A DNA stretch of 64,000 bases from Ilex aquifolium (taxonomy: Eukaryota > Streptophyta > Magnoliopsida > Aquifoliales > Aquifoliaceae). The number at the start of each line of letters is the position of its first letter. Position 1 is the first letter of the stretch. The DNA lies in the NCBI GenBank assembly GCA_951799425.1, contig OX637402.1, positions 6,228,001 through 6,292,000 on the forward strand, written 5' to 3'. The notes beneath the pieces are model-generated. The model did no database searches and was not told where the DNA came from. It saw only the letters and a list, made by a program, of their open reading frames with translations. The position numbers and the translations under genes are program-made. This document shows, one piece after another, positions 31,080 through 44,798 of the stretch.

Positions 31080-32340
31080 CTATTCCTCATTTCCTTCTCC
31101 ATCACTGTCATCATCCCTGTCAAAATCACTCTCACCCTCCGCCTCCTCTTCATCATCATCATCATCCTCCGAATCCCCCACCTCAACTATTATGGAAGCA
31201 GAGGGGACAGAGGTAGGAGGTGGAGGTCCACCAGGGATGGGTCTGAAATGTATGCATGAACATCCCCTTCATCATCGATGAAATACCATGCACTGACACC
31301 TCTAACCCATGCACTGTCATCTCTAATGCATCAAGGCACTGAGGTATTGAGCGCTCTGGTGCAGCTGTGGATGGCCCAGCAGATGGGAATCCCGGGATGG
31401 AAGGCTCTGCAGCTGGTGCAGATGAAGATGGTCCAGGAGCCACAGACTCTTGCCCCGGAGCCCTAGCTCGCTCCCCCCTGCTCATCGTTGTCCTCTTCAT
31501 ACTACTAACCTTGCCAATAGCCCCAGTCTCATGGGGAGTGAGCTTATCAAAGGCATAGGCCTTCACCTTGAAGTGCTGGCACATCCGGATCACCAAATTC
31601 CCGAATGGCAGATTGGTCTTTGGCTTTTGGGTCTCATCAAAGTCTTTCATTACTTCCCATATGAACAATGCAAAATCAACCGCCTTGCCCGACATAACTG
31701 CATCCAAAAGGCTTAGCTTTTCAAAGTTAGGCGTCTTTTCAACGCCCCTTGGAAGCAGATTATAATGAAGGAGTTTATTCAAAAGCTCATAAGAATGTTT
31801 TAATCCCCCAACCTGGACCGTCCCCTTAAACTAACTAGGGTCCTCATACATCAATGCTACAAACTCAGTAATGGTCTTGACTCGAGTGACGTTATGAGGG
31901 TATACTTGTGTGGAGGAAGGCGATCTCTCATAATTGCCTAGGAGAGTGGCGATAACCGCGGGGGTCACATCAAACATCTTACCCCGTACGTTAGTCCTTA
32001 GAATCTCAATCTCATCTACCTTTACCACCCTGAGTGTTTGGTAGAACTCTTGACACAATGAAAGATTGAACCCATCAACGGGCTCAAACCAAAACTTCAT
32101 CCCATGTGCAACAATGAGCCCAACGACCTCGTTCCTAGGACAAAGGGATATGTGGTCGAGGAACCACTCATATGTGACATTCTTTTCTTGGATCAATCGG
32201 TTCCTTGCCTCGTTTCTTGCCTTTTTCCTTTGTTCAGTGCGATCCCCACTTGACCCCTCCTCGCTCCTCTTGCGGGTGCCCAAGCCCTCGGATTGTGGAG
32301 AGTCGGTCCCCGTTCACTTGGTTCGGGCCATGCAAAGAAA
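31080..32340 (-). pseudogene. A env-like gene, decayed
   Basis: Homologous to the E1 env-like protein along its length. It has a basic start (RKRSEEGSSGDRTEQRKKAR), a central domain with NVRGKMFDVTPAVIATLLGN, then NKLLHYNLLP and LTPHETGAIG, a helix (LDALEMTVHGLEVSVHGIS) and an acidic tail near 31090-31190. It has a few breaks. There is no signal peptide or membrane segment. Upstream DNA holds one decayed copy of the LTR palindrome (near 32725). Confidence 0.8.
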
Positions 32341-32629
32341 CAGTGCCCCTATAGTGAATAGTGAGAAAAGAGTCAAAATGAAAGCCTCAAATGGGTCCAT
32401 AGCCTCATGGAGAACCATTACTTGACGAGCCATTTGAAAGATTTGGAGAATTTTGGAAAGATGAAGGGGGATTAGGGCTTGAGAGAATTTCGGCAATCCT
32501 AGGGTTCCAAAGAGGGCAAACTTCAAATCTTCAATGAAAACACGAATTCAACAGGCCTAGGGTTGGGGATTGAAAGTTTAATGGAGTAGAGGAGTGATTT
32601 GGGAAGTTTGGGGGAGGATTGAGTGAGAG

Positions 32630-32750
32630 AGGAATGATATAGAGTTCGAGATTAGGGAGGGAAGTGAAGGGTTTTGCCGAAAAACATCGATTAAAAGCCC
32701 AAATTTTAGCTTTCTGGACAAGACCTACCTGTAGGTTTTGCCTTAGTTGC
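32630..32750 (-). promoter_or_regulatory. Possible decayed promoter of the A env-like gene
   Basis: ACCTACCTGTAGGTTTT at 32726-32742 differs by one central base from the CCTACCGGTAGG unit of the A LTR array. A weak ATGATATAGAG stretch lies nearer the gene. This is weaker than the cases in E1, D and H. Confidence 0.35.
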
Positions 32751-32789
32751 AAAATGAACCTACTGTCTAGCACACTACCCTCCTCTTCA

Positions 32790-34590
32790 TTTCAGGACCT
32801 ACCCTATACATTCTAACACTCTCTTTATGACCTCTACTCCACCCTAAACATGTACTACACTTGTAAACCACAATTTGAACCATCATACCCAAATTATTAC
32901 AGAAATTGCAACACGATTTAAAACTTTGATGCACTAAATAAACAAGGTATGGATTTCTACTTTTAACTACCAAAATGAACACCCACAATGTAAAACACAG
33001 ATGCAATTGACAAGGGCATTCCCCATTCATTCTAATATCAAAAACTTGAGCAATATTCCCCTATTTTGCAAGCGTGGAGTTATTTAATACATTATTCAGA
33101 TGGCCGAACTAAGCACACATGAGCATTACCATAGACTTACATACTAGTCTAAAGTATGCACCTACTTATTTATTTTCGAACTCGTGTGTGTGTGAATTGG
33201 ACAAGTAATTTGAGCATTTGCCCAACAGAATTCACATTCGAATGGCTAGCCAAGTTTAGCTTCAATGCAAAACTCACCAAAGGTCACTCTTAACAATGAA
33301 ATACACTATCGTTATCATGGTATGTACATGTGAGATACAATCTTGTGCACAAAACAAAGTATGCTCACATGTAATCCAAAAATGAAGTTCATGTATGAAA
33401 ATGAAGCGACTTTGGCATAATCTTATGAAAAGAATGCCAGGGCATAGGGTAGCAAAACTGACTTGTCATTTCCTTTAAAATTAGCATCTCCCATGCTGCT
33501 CTAGATCATTTAGGACTTCATGGGCTGTAATGGGGCCTTAGGGTGATATTTTAGGCAAAAGAAATGAAGGGTATAGGATAACAAAGAGGGTTGTTCCGAG
33601 TGAAAGACTTTTATTTCAAAGGCATCTCCCTTTTCATGGGATTTTCATTCTTACACCATCACCACACTCTTTGTTTCTTTTCTTTCTTTTCCTTAACATT
33701 TTCCTTTCCTTTTGATCATTCTTTTCTTATTCTCACCCCTTCTCTTCCTTTTCTTGAATTTTCATTATTTTCCATTGAACTCTTTGAGTTCCAACATCAG
33801 TTATCCATTCGCTTGAATTTCCACACCACACTTCGTTCGCTTTTGCGATTACTCATGTTCAACTTTTGGAACAACCAAGGTGAGGTAGATTTATTTCAAT
33901 TTCACTGGCTTGGTCACATGTGTGGCATATAAACGAATTTCAATTGAGACTCAATCACGGCACTAGGGTTAATATTTTCTCAAGAACAAGGCTAAGGCTC
34001 AAAATAAATCAAGGATGGCCTAAGATCATTTCTAAATAAGCATGGGAAAGCATTGTACATTATCAAGACGAAATCAGTCTATTGCCCAAATGCACCTAGC
34101 CAAGATAAACATAATGAGATTATTGAACAAATTTGACATTGAAAAATTGTTCTTTGAGTAAATGTAAGTTCCCTCCAAAAAGGATTGGCACTAAAGCTCT
34201 CATGGGTTCTTACTCATCTCCACTATTTATGTCAAGCCTAAAATATGAATCCAATCCGTAAATTACGAAAATTACAGTTGAGTTCAAGGAGCACATACAG
34301 TTGAGTTAAAAAATAGATACATATGTGATACTCATGCATAGGATTAATTTCTATAATGTGCTCATGTGCTCAAGGTTCAAAACAAAGATCAACATATCAT
34401 CTAACCCAAGCACTCTAAATAAGGGATACATATCAACATTTAGATATTTTTTTCACAAAAATTTTCAAACTTTTCACATAATTTACACTAATGTAAACAA
34501 AAATTTGTATGATATGTGAAATGTGAATTTTCACCCCAAAAATTGGTATTATCCATAAAAATTTCCACAAACATTAGTGTTACATGCAAA
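32790..34590 (-). other. Conserved noncoding block of A
   Basis: Aligns with the E1 block in order and spacing: 'gttgttccgagtga' near 33588, the purine run on the element strand (33650-33850), 'ctcaatcacggcactagg' near 33950 and 'ggcctaagatcatttc' near 34015. No credible gene. Confidence 0.7.
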
Positions 34591-34598
34591 TGGTACAC

Positions 34599-34612
34599 CT
34601 CACCCCCAACTT
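34599..34612 (-). promoter_or_regulatory. Second, internal polypurine tract of A
   Basis: On the element strand AAGTTGGGGGTGAG, followed by the same flank as in E1 (a 'cattgtcctnaatgcaacaa' stretch read on the plus strand). Confidence 0.6.
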
Positions 34613-34837
34613 GATTTATGCATTGTCCTTAATGCAACAAAAAGATATGATATGCAATGAAGGACAGTAAAAAGATGATTAGGGTTAGAGAACACCTCGC
34701 ACTTGAGCTTTGACAAAAGCACCAACATCTAAAACTAAGAAAAACAATGCTATACGACCAAGTAACGTAAGTACCACGAAAATGAAAATAACATAAGTAA
34801 ATAAAAAGACTGTACACTTAAAAAGCATAAAAACTGG

Positions 34838-36215
34838 TTACTCCTCCATAACTTTCGGATACACCGAATCCATCAAATCCTCCCCCACTCCTTGTCTTTC
34901 AAAACCCTCAAAAAATGACTTAAGTTTTTGGCCATTGACCTTGAATGTTTGGCCATTTTTGGGGGTTGTGACTTCTACAGCTCCGTTGGGGTAGGCCACC
35001 TTGACAAGATAGGGGCCATCCCAAGGGGATCGGAGTTTGCATTGGAAAATCGAGAGACGAGAGTTGTACAAAAGCACTTTTTGGCCGGGCTCGAATGACT
35101 TCCGCACAATGGATTTGTCATGAAAGATCTTAGCCCACTCTTTTGAAATTTTAGAGCTCTCATACGTGTCTCTTCGAATCTCTTCCAATTCATTCAATTG
35201 TAGCTTCCTATGTTCTCCAGCCATTCTCAAATTGAAATTCAAAGTCTTTATGGCCTAATAGGCCTTGTGTTCCATTTTGACTGGCAAAATGGCAAGCCTT
35301 TCCATAGACGAGCCGATAGGGAGACATGCCTAAGACAGTCCTGTAGGCGGTGCGATAAGCCCATAGGGAGTCAATCGGTCTGTCTGACCATTCTTTCCTA
35401 TTAGGGTTAACCGTTTTTTCCAAAATATTTTTGATCTCCCTATTGGCCAACTCGGCTTAGCCATTGGTTTGCGGGTGGTATGCGGTGGATACCATATGTG
35501 TGACACCATATTTGTGCATTAAAGACGCAAATGGTCTGTTACAGAAATGTGATCCACCGTCACTTATCATTGCACGAGGCATCCCAAACCTTGATAAAAT
35601 GTTCTCCTTGAGAAACTTGACCACGACCCGGTGGTCATTGGTCTTGGTTGGGATGGCCTCCACCCATTTGGACACATAGTCCACTGCCAGTAGAATGTAT
35701 AGATAGCCAAACGACATCGGGAAGGGACCCATGAAGTCGATGCCCCAACAATCAAATATTTCTATAACAAGTACAGGGGAGAGGGGCATTATGTTCCTTC
35801 GGGTTACACTACCCAAACATTGGCATCTATCACATTCCTTGCAAAATAAAATACAGTCCTTTATCAGAGAGGGCCAGTAAAAACCTAATTGTAGGATCTT
35901 TGCTGAAGTTTTCTGGGCTGAGAAGTGGCCACCGCATGCTTGTGAATGGCAGAATGCAAGGACATCCCGTTATTCATTCTCTGGTACACATCTCCGCATG
36001 ACTTGGTCAGGGCAGTACTTGAATAGGTACGGGTTGTCGAAATAAAAGTACTTCACATCTGCCATGAATCTCCTTCGATCATCTGGGCTCCACATCGGTG
36101 GTATTTGTCCTATTGCAAGATAGTTACAGATGTCAGTATACCATGGACAAATAGAATGAATTGAAAGCAATTGCTCATCAGGGAAAAAATCTGGGATAGG
36201 AATGTGCTCATCGGT
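34838..36215 (-). pseudogene. A integrase, decayed
   Basis: The HHCC domain, core motifs ([31 protein letters not shown]) and the C-terminal stretch with KVNGQKLKSFFEGFE are recognisable and very close to E1. Several breaks. It ends just before the internal polypurine tract. Confidence 0.88.
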
Positions 36216-36219
36216 CTCT

Positions 36220-37490
36220 TACACCACCAGTCGAGATAAATGGTCCGCCACCACGTTCTCCACTCCTTTATTGTCTTTGATTGTAAGATTGAACTCTTGG
36301 AGTAGGAGGATCCACCTGATAAGTCTCGGTTTGCCATCCTGCATAGACAACAAATACTTCAAAGCAGAGTGATCAGTATAGACTACTATCGGTGGACCAA
36401 TGATGTAAGAACGAAATTTATCTAATGCAAATAGTACCGCTAGCAGCTCCTTTTCTGTGGTAGTGTAATTCATTTGGGCGTCATTGAGCGTTTTGCTAGC
36501 GTAGTATATTACATAAGGTCTATTATCCTTTCTTTGACTGAGCACTGTGCCGAACGCGTAATCACTCGCGCCGCACATAAGCTCAAAAGGTAAATCCCAC
36601 CTGGGTGGTCGCACAATCGGAGGTGTGACAGGCATACTTTTGAGTTTTGTAAAAGATACCTCACAATCATCCGACCACTCGAATGGGACATCCTTAGACA
36701 ATAAATTGGTCAAAGGTCGGGCCACTGCACTAAATTTTTTTATGAAATGACGGTAAAATCCAGCATGGCCTAGAAATGACCTGATATCCTTGACGACTCT
36801 CGGCGTAGGGAGGTTGGAGATGGCCTCCACCTTTGATTTGTCAACTTCATGCCCGAGAACAATCCTTTGTGTCACCATAAAATGACACTTCTCCCAATTC
36901 AAGACTAAGGTCTTCTCTTCGCATCTCACAAGAACTTTCTCCAAGTTTTCCAAGCATCCACTGAAAGAATCCCCAAAGACTGAGAAGTCATCCATTAACA
37001 CTTCAACGATCTTCTCCACCATATCACTAAAAATTCCCATCATGCAACGTTGAAAGGACCCGGGGGCATTGCATAGCCCAAAAGGCATGCAACGGTAAGC
37101 AAAAGTACCGTAGGGACAAATGAAGGTGGTCTTCTCTTGGTCTTCCAATTCAATTTCGATTTGATTGTAGCCGGAGTATCCATCTAAGAAGCAATAGAAT
37201 AGATGCCCCACTACTCGTTCCAATACTTGATCAAGAAATGGCATTGGGAAGTGGTCCTTCCTTGTGCACAGGTTGAGCTTCCGGTAATCAATACAAACTC
37301 TCCAACCTGTGATTATCCTTGTTGGAATAAGCTCATTGTCTTCATTCTCCACAACAATGACTCCTGACTTCTTGGGTACTACTTGTGTGGGGCTAACCCA
37401 CTTACTATCAGCAATCGAAAAAATGATGCCCACGTTAAGTAGTTTCAACACCTCGTCCCTCACCACATCTTTCATGATTGGGTTCAACCT
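36220..37490 (-). pseudogene. A reverse transcriptase and RNase H
   Basis: A long well-kept stretch: [43 protein letters not shown] at the RT centre, and RNase H motifs ([28 protein letters not shown]). The remaining pol around it is broken. Confidence 0.88.
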
Positions 37491-37499
37491 TATTTGTGG

Positions 37500-38765
37500 T
37501 TGTCAAGACGGTTTGGCGCCCTCCTCAAGATAAATCCGATGTGTGCAAATGATGGGGCTTATCCCTTTGATGTCAACAATTGTCCAACCAATTGCCCCTT
37601 TATGCCTCCTCAACACCTCCAAGAGCTCTTCTTCTTGCTTTGCCTCCAATGTTGAACTAATTACCACTGGGAATGTCTTATCTTCCCCAAGATATGCTTA
37701 CTTCAGATGGGATGGTAGTGGTTTCAACTCCAAATTTGGCTTTTGTACATTCAATGGAAAGATTTTCTTTTCTTGATGTGGAAGCTTCTCAAATGTAGGG
37801 ATCCATTCATTTACCCCTTTCAAACTCTCTACCTCCTCATGCTCATCAACTCCCTCTAGATCAACATTCTCTTCTTTTTTCAACTTTAACATGCCCAAAA
37901 GTTCCAAGTTTTCTTCCACCAAAGTGTCAATCCTATTGACTTCATGCACCTTCTCATCATCCCCCGGTTGCTTGGACAAGTTGAACACGTTGAGGTCCAT
38001 TGTCATGTTCCCAAATGCAAGCTTCATGAGACCGTTCCTGCAATTAATCACAACATTAGATGTGGCAAGGAAGGGTCTACCAAGTATTACAGGGATTTGG
38101 GAGCTAAGATTTGCAACAGGGTGAGTGTTAAGCACAATAAAATCAACAGGAAAGTAAAATTTATCAACTTGCACTAAAATATCCTCGACTACTCCCCTCG
38201 GTGTTCGGACACTACGATCCGCCAGTTGAAGTGTGATTGAAGTAGGCTTTAACTCCTCAAGATGAAGTTTTTGGTACACCGAATACGGAAGGAGATTCAC
38301 ACTAGCCCCCAAATCAAGGAGCGCTTGCTCCACCCGATAATTTTTGATGGTTATGGCAATGGTAGGACAGCCGGGGTCTTTGATCTTGGGCGGTGTGTTG
38401 GTCCTCAAGATTGAGCTCACTTGCTCGATGATGAATGCCTTCTTATGCACATTTAGTCTCCGCTTCATAGTGCACAAATCCTTCAAGATCTTAGCACAAG
38501 ATGGAATTTGCTTAATGGCATCAAAGAGTGGAATGTTGATCTTTACCTGTTTAAACATTTCAAGTATATCAGCATAATTAGCCACCTTGATGGGTGGCTT
38601 CAAACGACTAGGAAAAGGAGCAGCCATGGGGGAAACAAGCACACTATCATCAACCAATTTTTCTTTCTCACCTACCTCATCACTCACTACACTCCCCTCG
38701 GTGTCACCTTTTGTCTCTTTTTCATTTGGCAATGTGACCTTGGGTGAGACCTTTGGCACAATGGT
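37500..38765 (-). pseudogene. A protease and linker
   Basis: RLKPPIKVANYADILEMFKQ, then LLDLGASVNLLPYSVYQKL with the catalytic aspartate, then ADRSVRTPRGVVEDILVQVD. The order and spacing match E1. Confidence 0.87.
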
Positions 38766-38779
38766 CTTATCGATTTCCT

Positions 38780-40485
38780 TGTCACTTCAAAGGGTGGTGA
38801 CCTCCTTGAGTTGTTCGCAACTCTCTCTTAAGGGCTCCGATGACTCGACAACATGTTCACCTCTAGGGTTTTCTTGGGGTTGAGCGGGAAATTTCCCTTT
38901 CTCTTGTTGTGATGCCTCCATGGAGTTTTTCAACTTTGTGAGTTGGGCTCGAATGTCATTAAAAGCTGTGGCATTTTGATTATTTATAGCGGTTTGATTT
39001 TGATTGAAGGTAGTTTGGCTTTGAATGAAAGCATGAACCATATCCTCCAAATTCCTTTTGTGATGATGTTGGTATGTGGATGGGTTGGATGGTCCGTAGG
39101 AAAATTTTTGTGGAGGTGGAGTTGGTGAAAAATTCTGTGGTGGTGGATTGGATGAATACCCTTGTGGATTGGACTGGTGGTATTGGGAGCTAGACACTTG
39201 ACCTTGGGATTGAAATTGATTTTGTCTAGGGGGCACGGGGGGTGTGTATGCATTAGAACCATGAGGAGTAGGGTTCTCATTTCTCTAACTAAATTTCAGG
39301 TGATTGCTCTAACCCGGATTGTAGGTGTTTGAATGTGGAGAAAATGATTGCCTCGTTTGGTTAAAGGCATTAACCTGCTCGTGATACATTTCCTTGAGCA
39401 CCGGAATGTTGGGGCACTCCGATATGGAATGCTCCACACTCTCACAAATTGAGCATCCCTCCTCAATCTTTGAAACATTTAACACCTCGTGCCTCCTATT
39501 GACTTCAAGACTTTCAACCTTCCTAGACAATTTGGCAATTTTGGAAAGCAAGTCTTCCCGGTCTCTCAAGTCATACATCCCTCCCCCTTGTGATTGACTA
39601 CTACCCGGAGACGTCCTAGGTACATCGTTGGGATCCCTAATGTCACAAGATTATGCATTCTGGGTCAATGTACTAAAGTAGTCAAGGGCCTCATCGGGGT
39701 CTTTGTTTAAGAACTCGCCATTACACATCATGTCAATGAATTGTCTATGACTCGGTGGGATTCCTTCATTTACAAATTACCATGATTCAAAGCCATGATG
39801 TGGAATAGATTGTAGTACTTCCTTGTACTGATCCCAATATTGGTAGAATTGCTCATTGGGCTTCTTCGAAAAGTCCAAGATTTTCCTTTTTCAAAGCAGT
39901 GGTCCTATGAACTGGAAAAAATTTATTCAAAAACTTCGAAAGCATTTGAGCCCAAGAGGTAATGGATCGAGGTTGCGAGGAATACAACCATGATTTGGCT
40001 TTATCTTTGAGGGAGAAGGGAAAAAATTTTAAGCGAGCTATGTCATCCATGGCATAATTAGCATTGGAGGTTGCAACTATATCCTCAAATTCCTTTATGT
40101 GCAAATAAGGGTTTTCCTTTTCAATTCCATGGAATGTAGGAAGTAGTTGCAACATCCCGGGCTTAACTTGGAAGAGATGAGTTTGGACCGGTAAGAGGAT
40201 GCATGAGGGTGTGGTGCTGCGGGTTGGTTGAAGAAATTCCCGCATTGACCTCGCCGGAGGATCAATTGAGATATTATTCCCTTCATTTCCGGGAGGGGGA
40301 AATTGCATTCTCGGATTGGGTATTCTAGGTTCTTGTCCTCTCCCGCCCCGTTGCATATTTGGATTTGCACCTACATTATCAAAATTATCACCCGCATCCT
40401 CGAGTGGGTCTTGGTCAATGTTCATATTGGGGCCCAAGGGTTGTCTAACTAGTCGGTTTTGATTATCTTGTCCCCGCATATAACA
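38780..40485 (-). pseudogene. A gag, decayed
   Basis: From an N-terminus with QNRLVRQPLGPNMNIDQDP through the capsid-like region (WAQMLSKFLNKFFPVHRTTA) and the CCHC knuckle (CSICESVEHSISEC near 39410-39460) to the proline- and glutamine-rich tail and TTL motif. A few breaks. Confidence 0.87.
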
Positions 40486-40547
40486 AAACTTTCTACAATT
40501 GAAAATGCAAACAAACAAAAGTATGTACAAGGATCAACGTACCTCAG

Positions 40548-40575
40548 CCCATGATGAATATCACGGGACTTACCT
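40548..40575 (-). promoter_or_regulatory. A leader hairpin and splice-donor-like site
   Basis: Arms at 40548-40567 pair with one G-U pair and a changed loop. AGGTAAGT is kept at 40568-40575 on the element strand. Confidence 0.55.
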
Positions 40576-40615
40576 CTGTTGTCCGGAAATCACCTTCTTG
40601 ATTCAACGCTTGCCT

Positions 40616-40633
40616 TCCCCGGCATCAGCGCCA
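40616..40633 (-). promoter_or_regulatory. A primer binding site
   Basis: A tRNA-Asp-type site with two differences from E1, four bases from the LTR at 40638. Confidence 0.8.
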
Positions 40634-40637
40634 AAAA

Positions 40638-42305
40638 TGCTTGATTTATTTCCTTGTTGTTCCTAAACTCCAAACATCTTCCCTCAAGGTATGTATGATA
40701 TATGTGTGAAAGGGAGGGGGGGGGAGTGTCACTCTCCCTTGGAATGATGTGAAAAGAAAGGGCAAGGGAATGGTGGAAAATGAAATGTGTGAGTGAACAA
40801 AAATACTTCCCAAGCGCAAGAAGACTTTTGTGTGTCGTGTTTTACTTGGAGAATACTCCAAGGTCGTCTCCTCAGGGAAGGAGGTGAATCGTCTTGAAGG
40901 TGATTGTGGTAAAAACAAAGTGTAAAATCTTTTGTTGTTGAAGTTTGGTTTGTGAGTTGTATTGTGATGAAAATGAAATGGGAAACAAGTGTTGGCTAAT
41001 CCCAAAGGTTCACTCCAATGGGAATGCCAAGTCAACTCGAAACCTTCCTCCAATGGTGCACAGATGAACGATTGATTCGTAGGAAGCTCGGGACAAGATG
41101 GAAGTGAAGATCCAAGCATAATCCGTGACAAGTCTACGGGATATCAAAGACTCACAACTGTGTCCACACTCAACCCAATCAAACCGAACCATCATACACC
41201 GAGGGGAGAAAAGAAGATGAGTTGAAATGGTATACCTAGGAGGAGGTCTCCCTTGGATTAGCCAACTTAAAGACTTAGCAACTCATGCTTAAAGGAAAAA
41301 ACAACAAAAAAATAGAAAGACAATATAAAGAAATGAAGATTGTAGCTAAGTTAATGCAAGAAAACATAAACTAAAAAAAAAGAGTGCATTGGATACCCAT
41401 TCTAAAGCTAAGAAATTTAAGAACTTGAATGCATTAATGGTGAAAGCTTTAATAGGAGACTAAACTTGAAAACAACTTGAAATAAATAGCATTAAAGAAG
41501 TCAAAACCAAGCTTAGAAGATTCTTACATGAAATTACAAGACAATGTGTGGAAGAAAATGCAAAAATCTCAACTTCTCTCTCTAACACTATTCATTTTCT
41601 TCCTTGCACTCTCTCTCTATATCACATTGTATATTCCATAATAATCCTCCCCAATGGTGTATTCCCCCTCTAAAAACGTCCATGGAGTGATGCCATAGCT
41701 GTGTGATGTGATCTTCATCTATAGGGGCTAGAAGGGATGGGTTGGACAGGGTTGGTGCAGGCCTTGTCTCCACACCCAACACCCTCTCTCTCCTCTCTCC
41801 ACATTGATGATCAAGGCTCCAAAATTCTAATGTAGGTGCAAGAGGGATGTCCATTGTGTAAGGTGTGTCAGGAATAGGTGGGAGAATGTCTAGTGGGACC
41901 CCCAAGAAGGCAGAGCTTGACATGCAGAATCTGAAACTTTTCAAGAAAACCTACCGGTAGGTCGATGGAAAGCTACAGGTAGGTTTCATTCCAGTGGGCT
42001 CAACCTATCGGTAGGTCTGGCGGTAGGTGAAGGACAGTAGCCAAAACCTACCGGTAGGTTTTTCCTGGTTTTGCAAAAATCTTGGTTCCTCCACCTTCAA
42101 AGCTCTCCTCAAGCCTCGTTCTTAACTCCAATTGTCTTGAACACCATGAGAGGGATATTCTATCATCATTTAACCCCTTTTCTCTGCAAACACAATGAAT
42201 CTTCATTAATAGCTCAAGTAGTGCAATTCCGCTCATTTAATCCACAAAAGCAAGTGAAAAAGGAATGTAATGGCACATGAAATATGCAATGTTTTGTGCT
42301 AATCA
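40638..42305 (-). repeat. A 5' LTR, 1668 bases
   Basis: TGCTTGATTTATTTCC to GTGCTAATCA, followed by the CTCAA duplication. Its palindrome array (41948-42060) has fewer units than the partner, and only two are perfect. Confidence 0.93.
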
Positions 42306-44798
42306 CTCAACTCCAAAGTGCTTAATAGCTCCAAGTGATCCTCCACTAAGGTATCAATCCTATTGACTTCATGCACTTCCTCATCATCCCCCGGTTGTTT
42401 GAACAAATTGAAAACATTGAGGTCCATTGTCATTTTCCCGAAAGTAAGCTTCATAAGTCCATTATTGCAATTAATCACGACATTAGAAGTAGCAAGGAAC
42501 GGCCTACCTAATATGATAGGAATTTGTGAGCTAAGGTTAGCAATTAGATGAGTTTCGAGTACAATAAAATCAACAAGAAAATAAAAATTATCGATTTGAA
42601 CTAAGTCATCCTCAACTACTCCCCTCGGTGTTCGAATGCTTCGGTCCGCCAATTGAAGAATGATTGGAGTTGCCTTCAACTCTTCAAGTTGGTGTTGTTG
42701 ATACACCGGATAGGGCAGGAGGTTGACACTCACCCCCAAATCAAGAAGTGCTTGCTCCATCCGACAATTCCCTATTGTGATGGCAATGGTAGGGCATCCG
42801 GGGTCTTTGAACTTTGGTGGGGTGTTGGTCCTCAAGATTGAGCTCACTTGCTCGGTGAGGAATGCCTTCTTGTAAACATTCATCTTCCTCTTCACAGTAC
42901 ACAAATCTTTCAAGATCTTGGCACATGAAGGGATTTGCTTGATAGCATCAAGGAGCAGGATGTTGATCTTAAACTACTTGAACATCTCAGTAATGTCAGA
43001 ATAATTGGTCACCTTCACGGGTGGCTTCAAACGATTGGGAAAAGGGCCCGGAATGGGACATACATGCACATTTTCATCAACAATTTTTTCTTTCTTACTC
43101 ACCTCACCCCCTCGGAGTCATACTTAGTTTCTTTCTCTTTTTCCAATGCGGCATTAAGTCAGACTTTTCAAAAAATTATTTTATCAATTTATTTGCCACT
43201 TCGAAGGGTGGTGACCGCCTTGAGTTGCTCACAACACTCTTTGGTGGGTTCGAATGACTCAATCACATGTTAGCCTCTAGGGTTTTCTTGTGGTTGAGCG
43301 GGAAATTCCCCTTTCTCTTGTTGGGACGACCCTATGACATTGGTCAATTTTGTGATTTGAGTCTAAATGTCATTGAAAGCGGTGGCGGTTTGATTGTTGA
43401 TGGTTGTTTAGCTTTGGATGAATTGGTACATTACTTCCTCCAAGTTTTTTTTATGAGGTGGTTGGTAGGTGGGTGGGTTGGTTGGTCCTTGTTGACCAAA
43501 ACTTTGTGGAGGCGGTTTTTGTGAATACCCTTGTGGATTGGACCTGGGGTATTGGGAGCTAGACGATTGACCTTGGCTATGGTATTGATTCTGCTTAGGA
43601 GGCATGGGGGGTGAATATAAACTAGGCCCATCAGGAGTGCGATTCTCATTCTTCCAACTAAAGTTTGAGTGATTGCTCCAACCCGGATTGTACGTGTTAG
43701 AGTGCGGGGAGAATGATTGCCTACTTTGATTAAAGGCATTGACTTGTTAATGATAGACATCCTTAAGTGCCGAAATGTTGGGGCATACCGAGATGGAATG
43801 CTCAACACTCTGATAAATAGATCAAAACTCCTCGGTCTTGGAAATGTTGGACACCTCATGTCTCCTATTGACCTCAAGACTCTCCACTTTCCTAGAAATT
43901 TTAGTGATTTTAGAAAACAAGTCCTCCCGGCCCTTAAATCATACATCCCTCCCCCACTTGGTTGATTACTACCCGGAGAAGACCTCGGTACATCAGTGGG
44001 ATCCGTAATATCTCAAGATTGTGCATTTTGTGCCAATGTACTAAAGTAATCTAGGGCCTCATCGGGATCCTTGTTTAATAACTCCCCATTGCACATCGTG
44101 TCTATAAATTGTTGATGGCTCAGTGCAATACCTTCGTAGAAGAAACTCATCAATTGCCATGATTCAAAACTATGATGTGGAATGGATTGTAGCAATTCCT
44201 TGTAGCGATCCCAACATTGATAAAATTGCTCATTGGGCTTTTTCGAAAAGTTTTGGATTTGCTTTTTAAGAGCGGTGGTTTTAGGCACCGGAAAGAATTT
44301 GTTCAAAAACTCGGAAAGCATTTGTGCCCAAGAGATTATGGATCGAGGCTTCAATAAATTTGACCATGTTTTGGCTTTGTCCTTAAGGGAAAAGGGAAAC
44401 AATTTTAGGCAAGCTATGTCTTCCATGGCATGATTGTTGAGGAATGTTGCAACTATTTTCTTGAATTCCTTAATGTGCAAATAAGGATTCTCTCTTTCAA
44501 TTCCATGAAATTGAGGAAGTAGTGGTAACAAACCCGGCTTGACTAGGAAGGCATGAGCTTAGACCGGTAAAAGAATGCATGAGGGAGTGGTGCTACGAGT
44601 CAGTTGGAGATAATCCCGCATTGAACTCGCTAGAGGATCAATGAGGATATTGTTCCCTTCAATCCTAGGAGGGAAATGCATTCTAGGGTTTGGAATTCTA
44701 GGGTCTTGCACTCCTCCTCCCCTTAGGACATTAGCACCAACATCCTCGAAGTTGTCACTGGCATCCTCGGGTGGGTCTTAGTCAATATTCATGTTGGG
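42306..44798 (-). pseudogene. B: gag, protease and linker, resumed after A
   Basis: Gag starts at the right with PNMNID-type sequence and passes through a capsid region with WAQMLSEFLNKFFPVPKTTA, a decayed knuckle region near 43800, a Pro/Gln/Ser-rich tail and the linker. It then reaches protease (LLDLGVSVNLLPYPVYQQ near 42730) and stops at A. Many breaks, the oldest-looking Athila copy here. At 44799 the first residues of gag are cut by E. The missing gag head is found, inverted, at 46973-47026. Confidence 0.85.

Larger units (their letters stand above)
29059..42305 (-). mobile_element. A: complete Athila-type element, 13.2 kb, in B pol
   Basis: Both LTRs, both polypurine tracts, env-like gene, integrase, RT, protease, gag, leader and primer site are present in the same order as E1. 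Perfect five-base duplications flank it. The two LTRs differ by a few percent by eye and by whole palindrome units, so it is clearly older than E1. The coding part is broken in roughly ten places. Confidence 0.95.
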
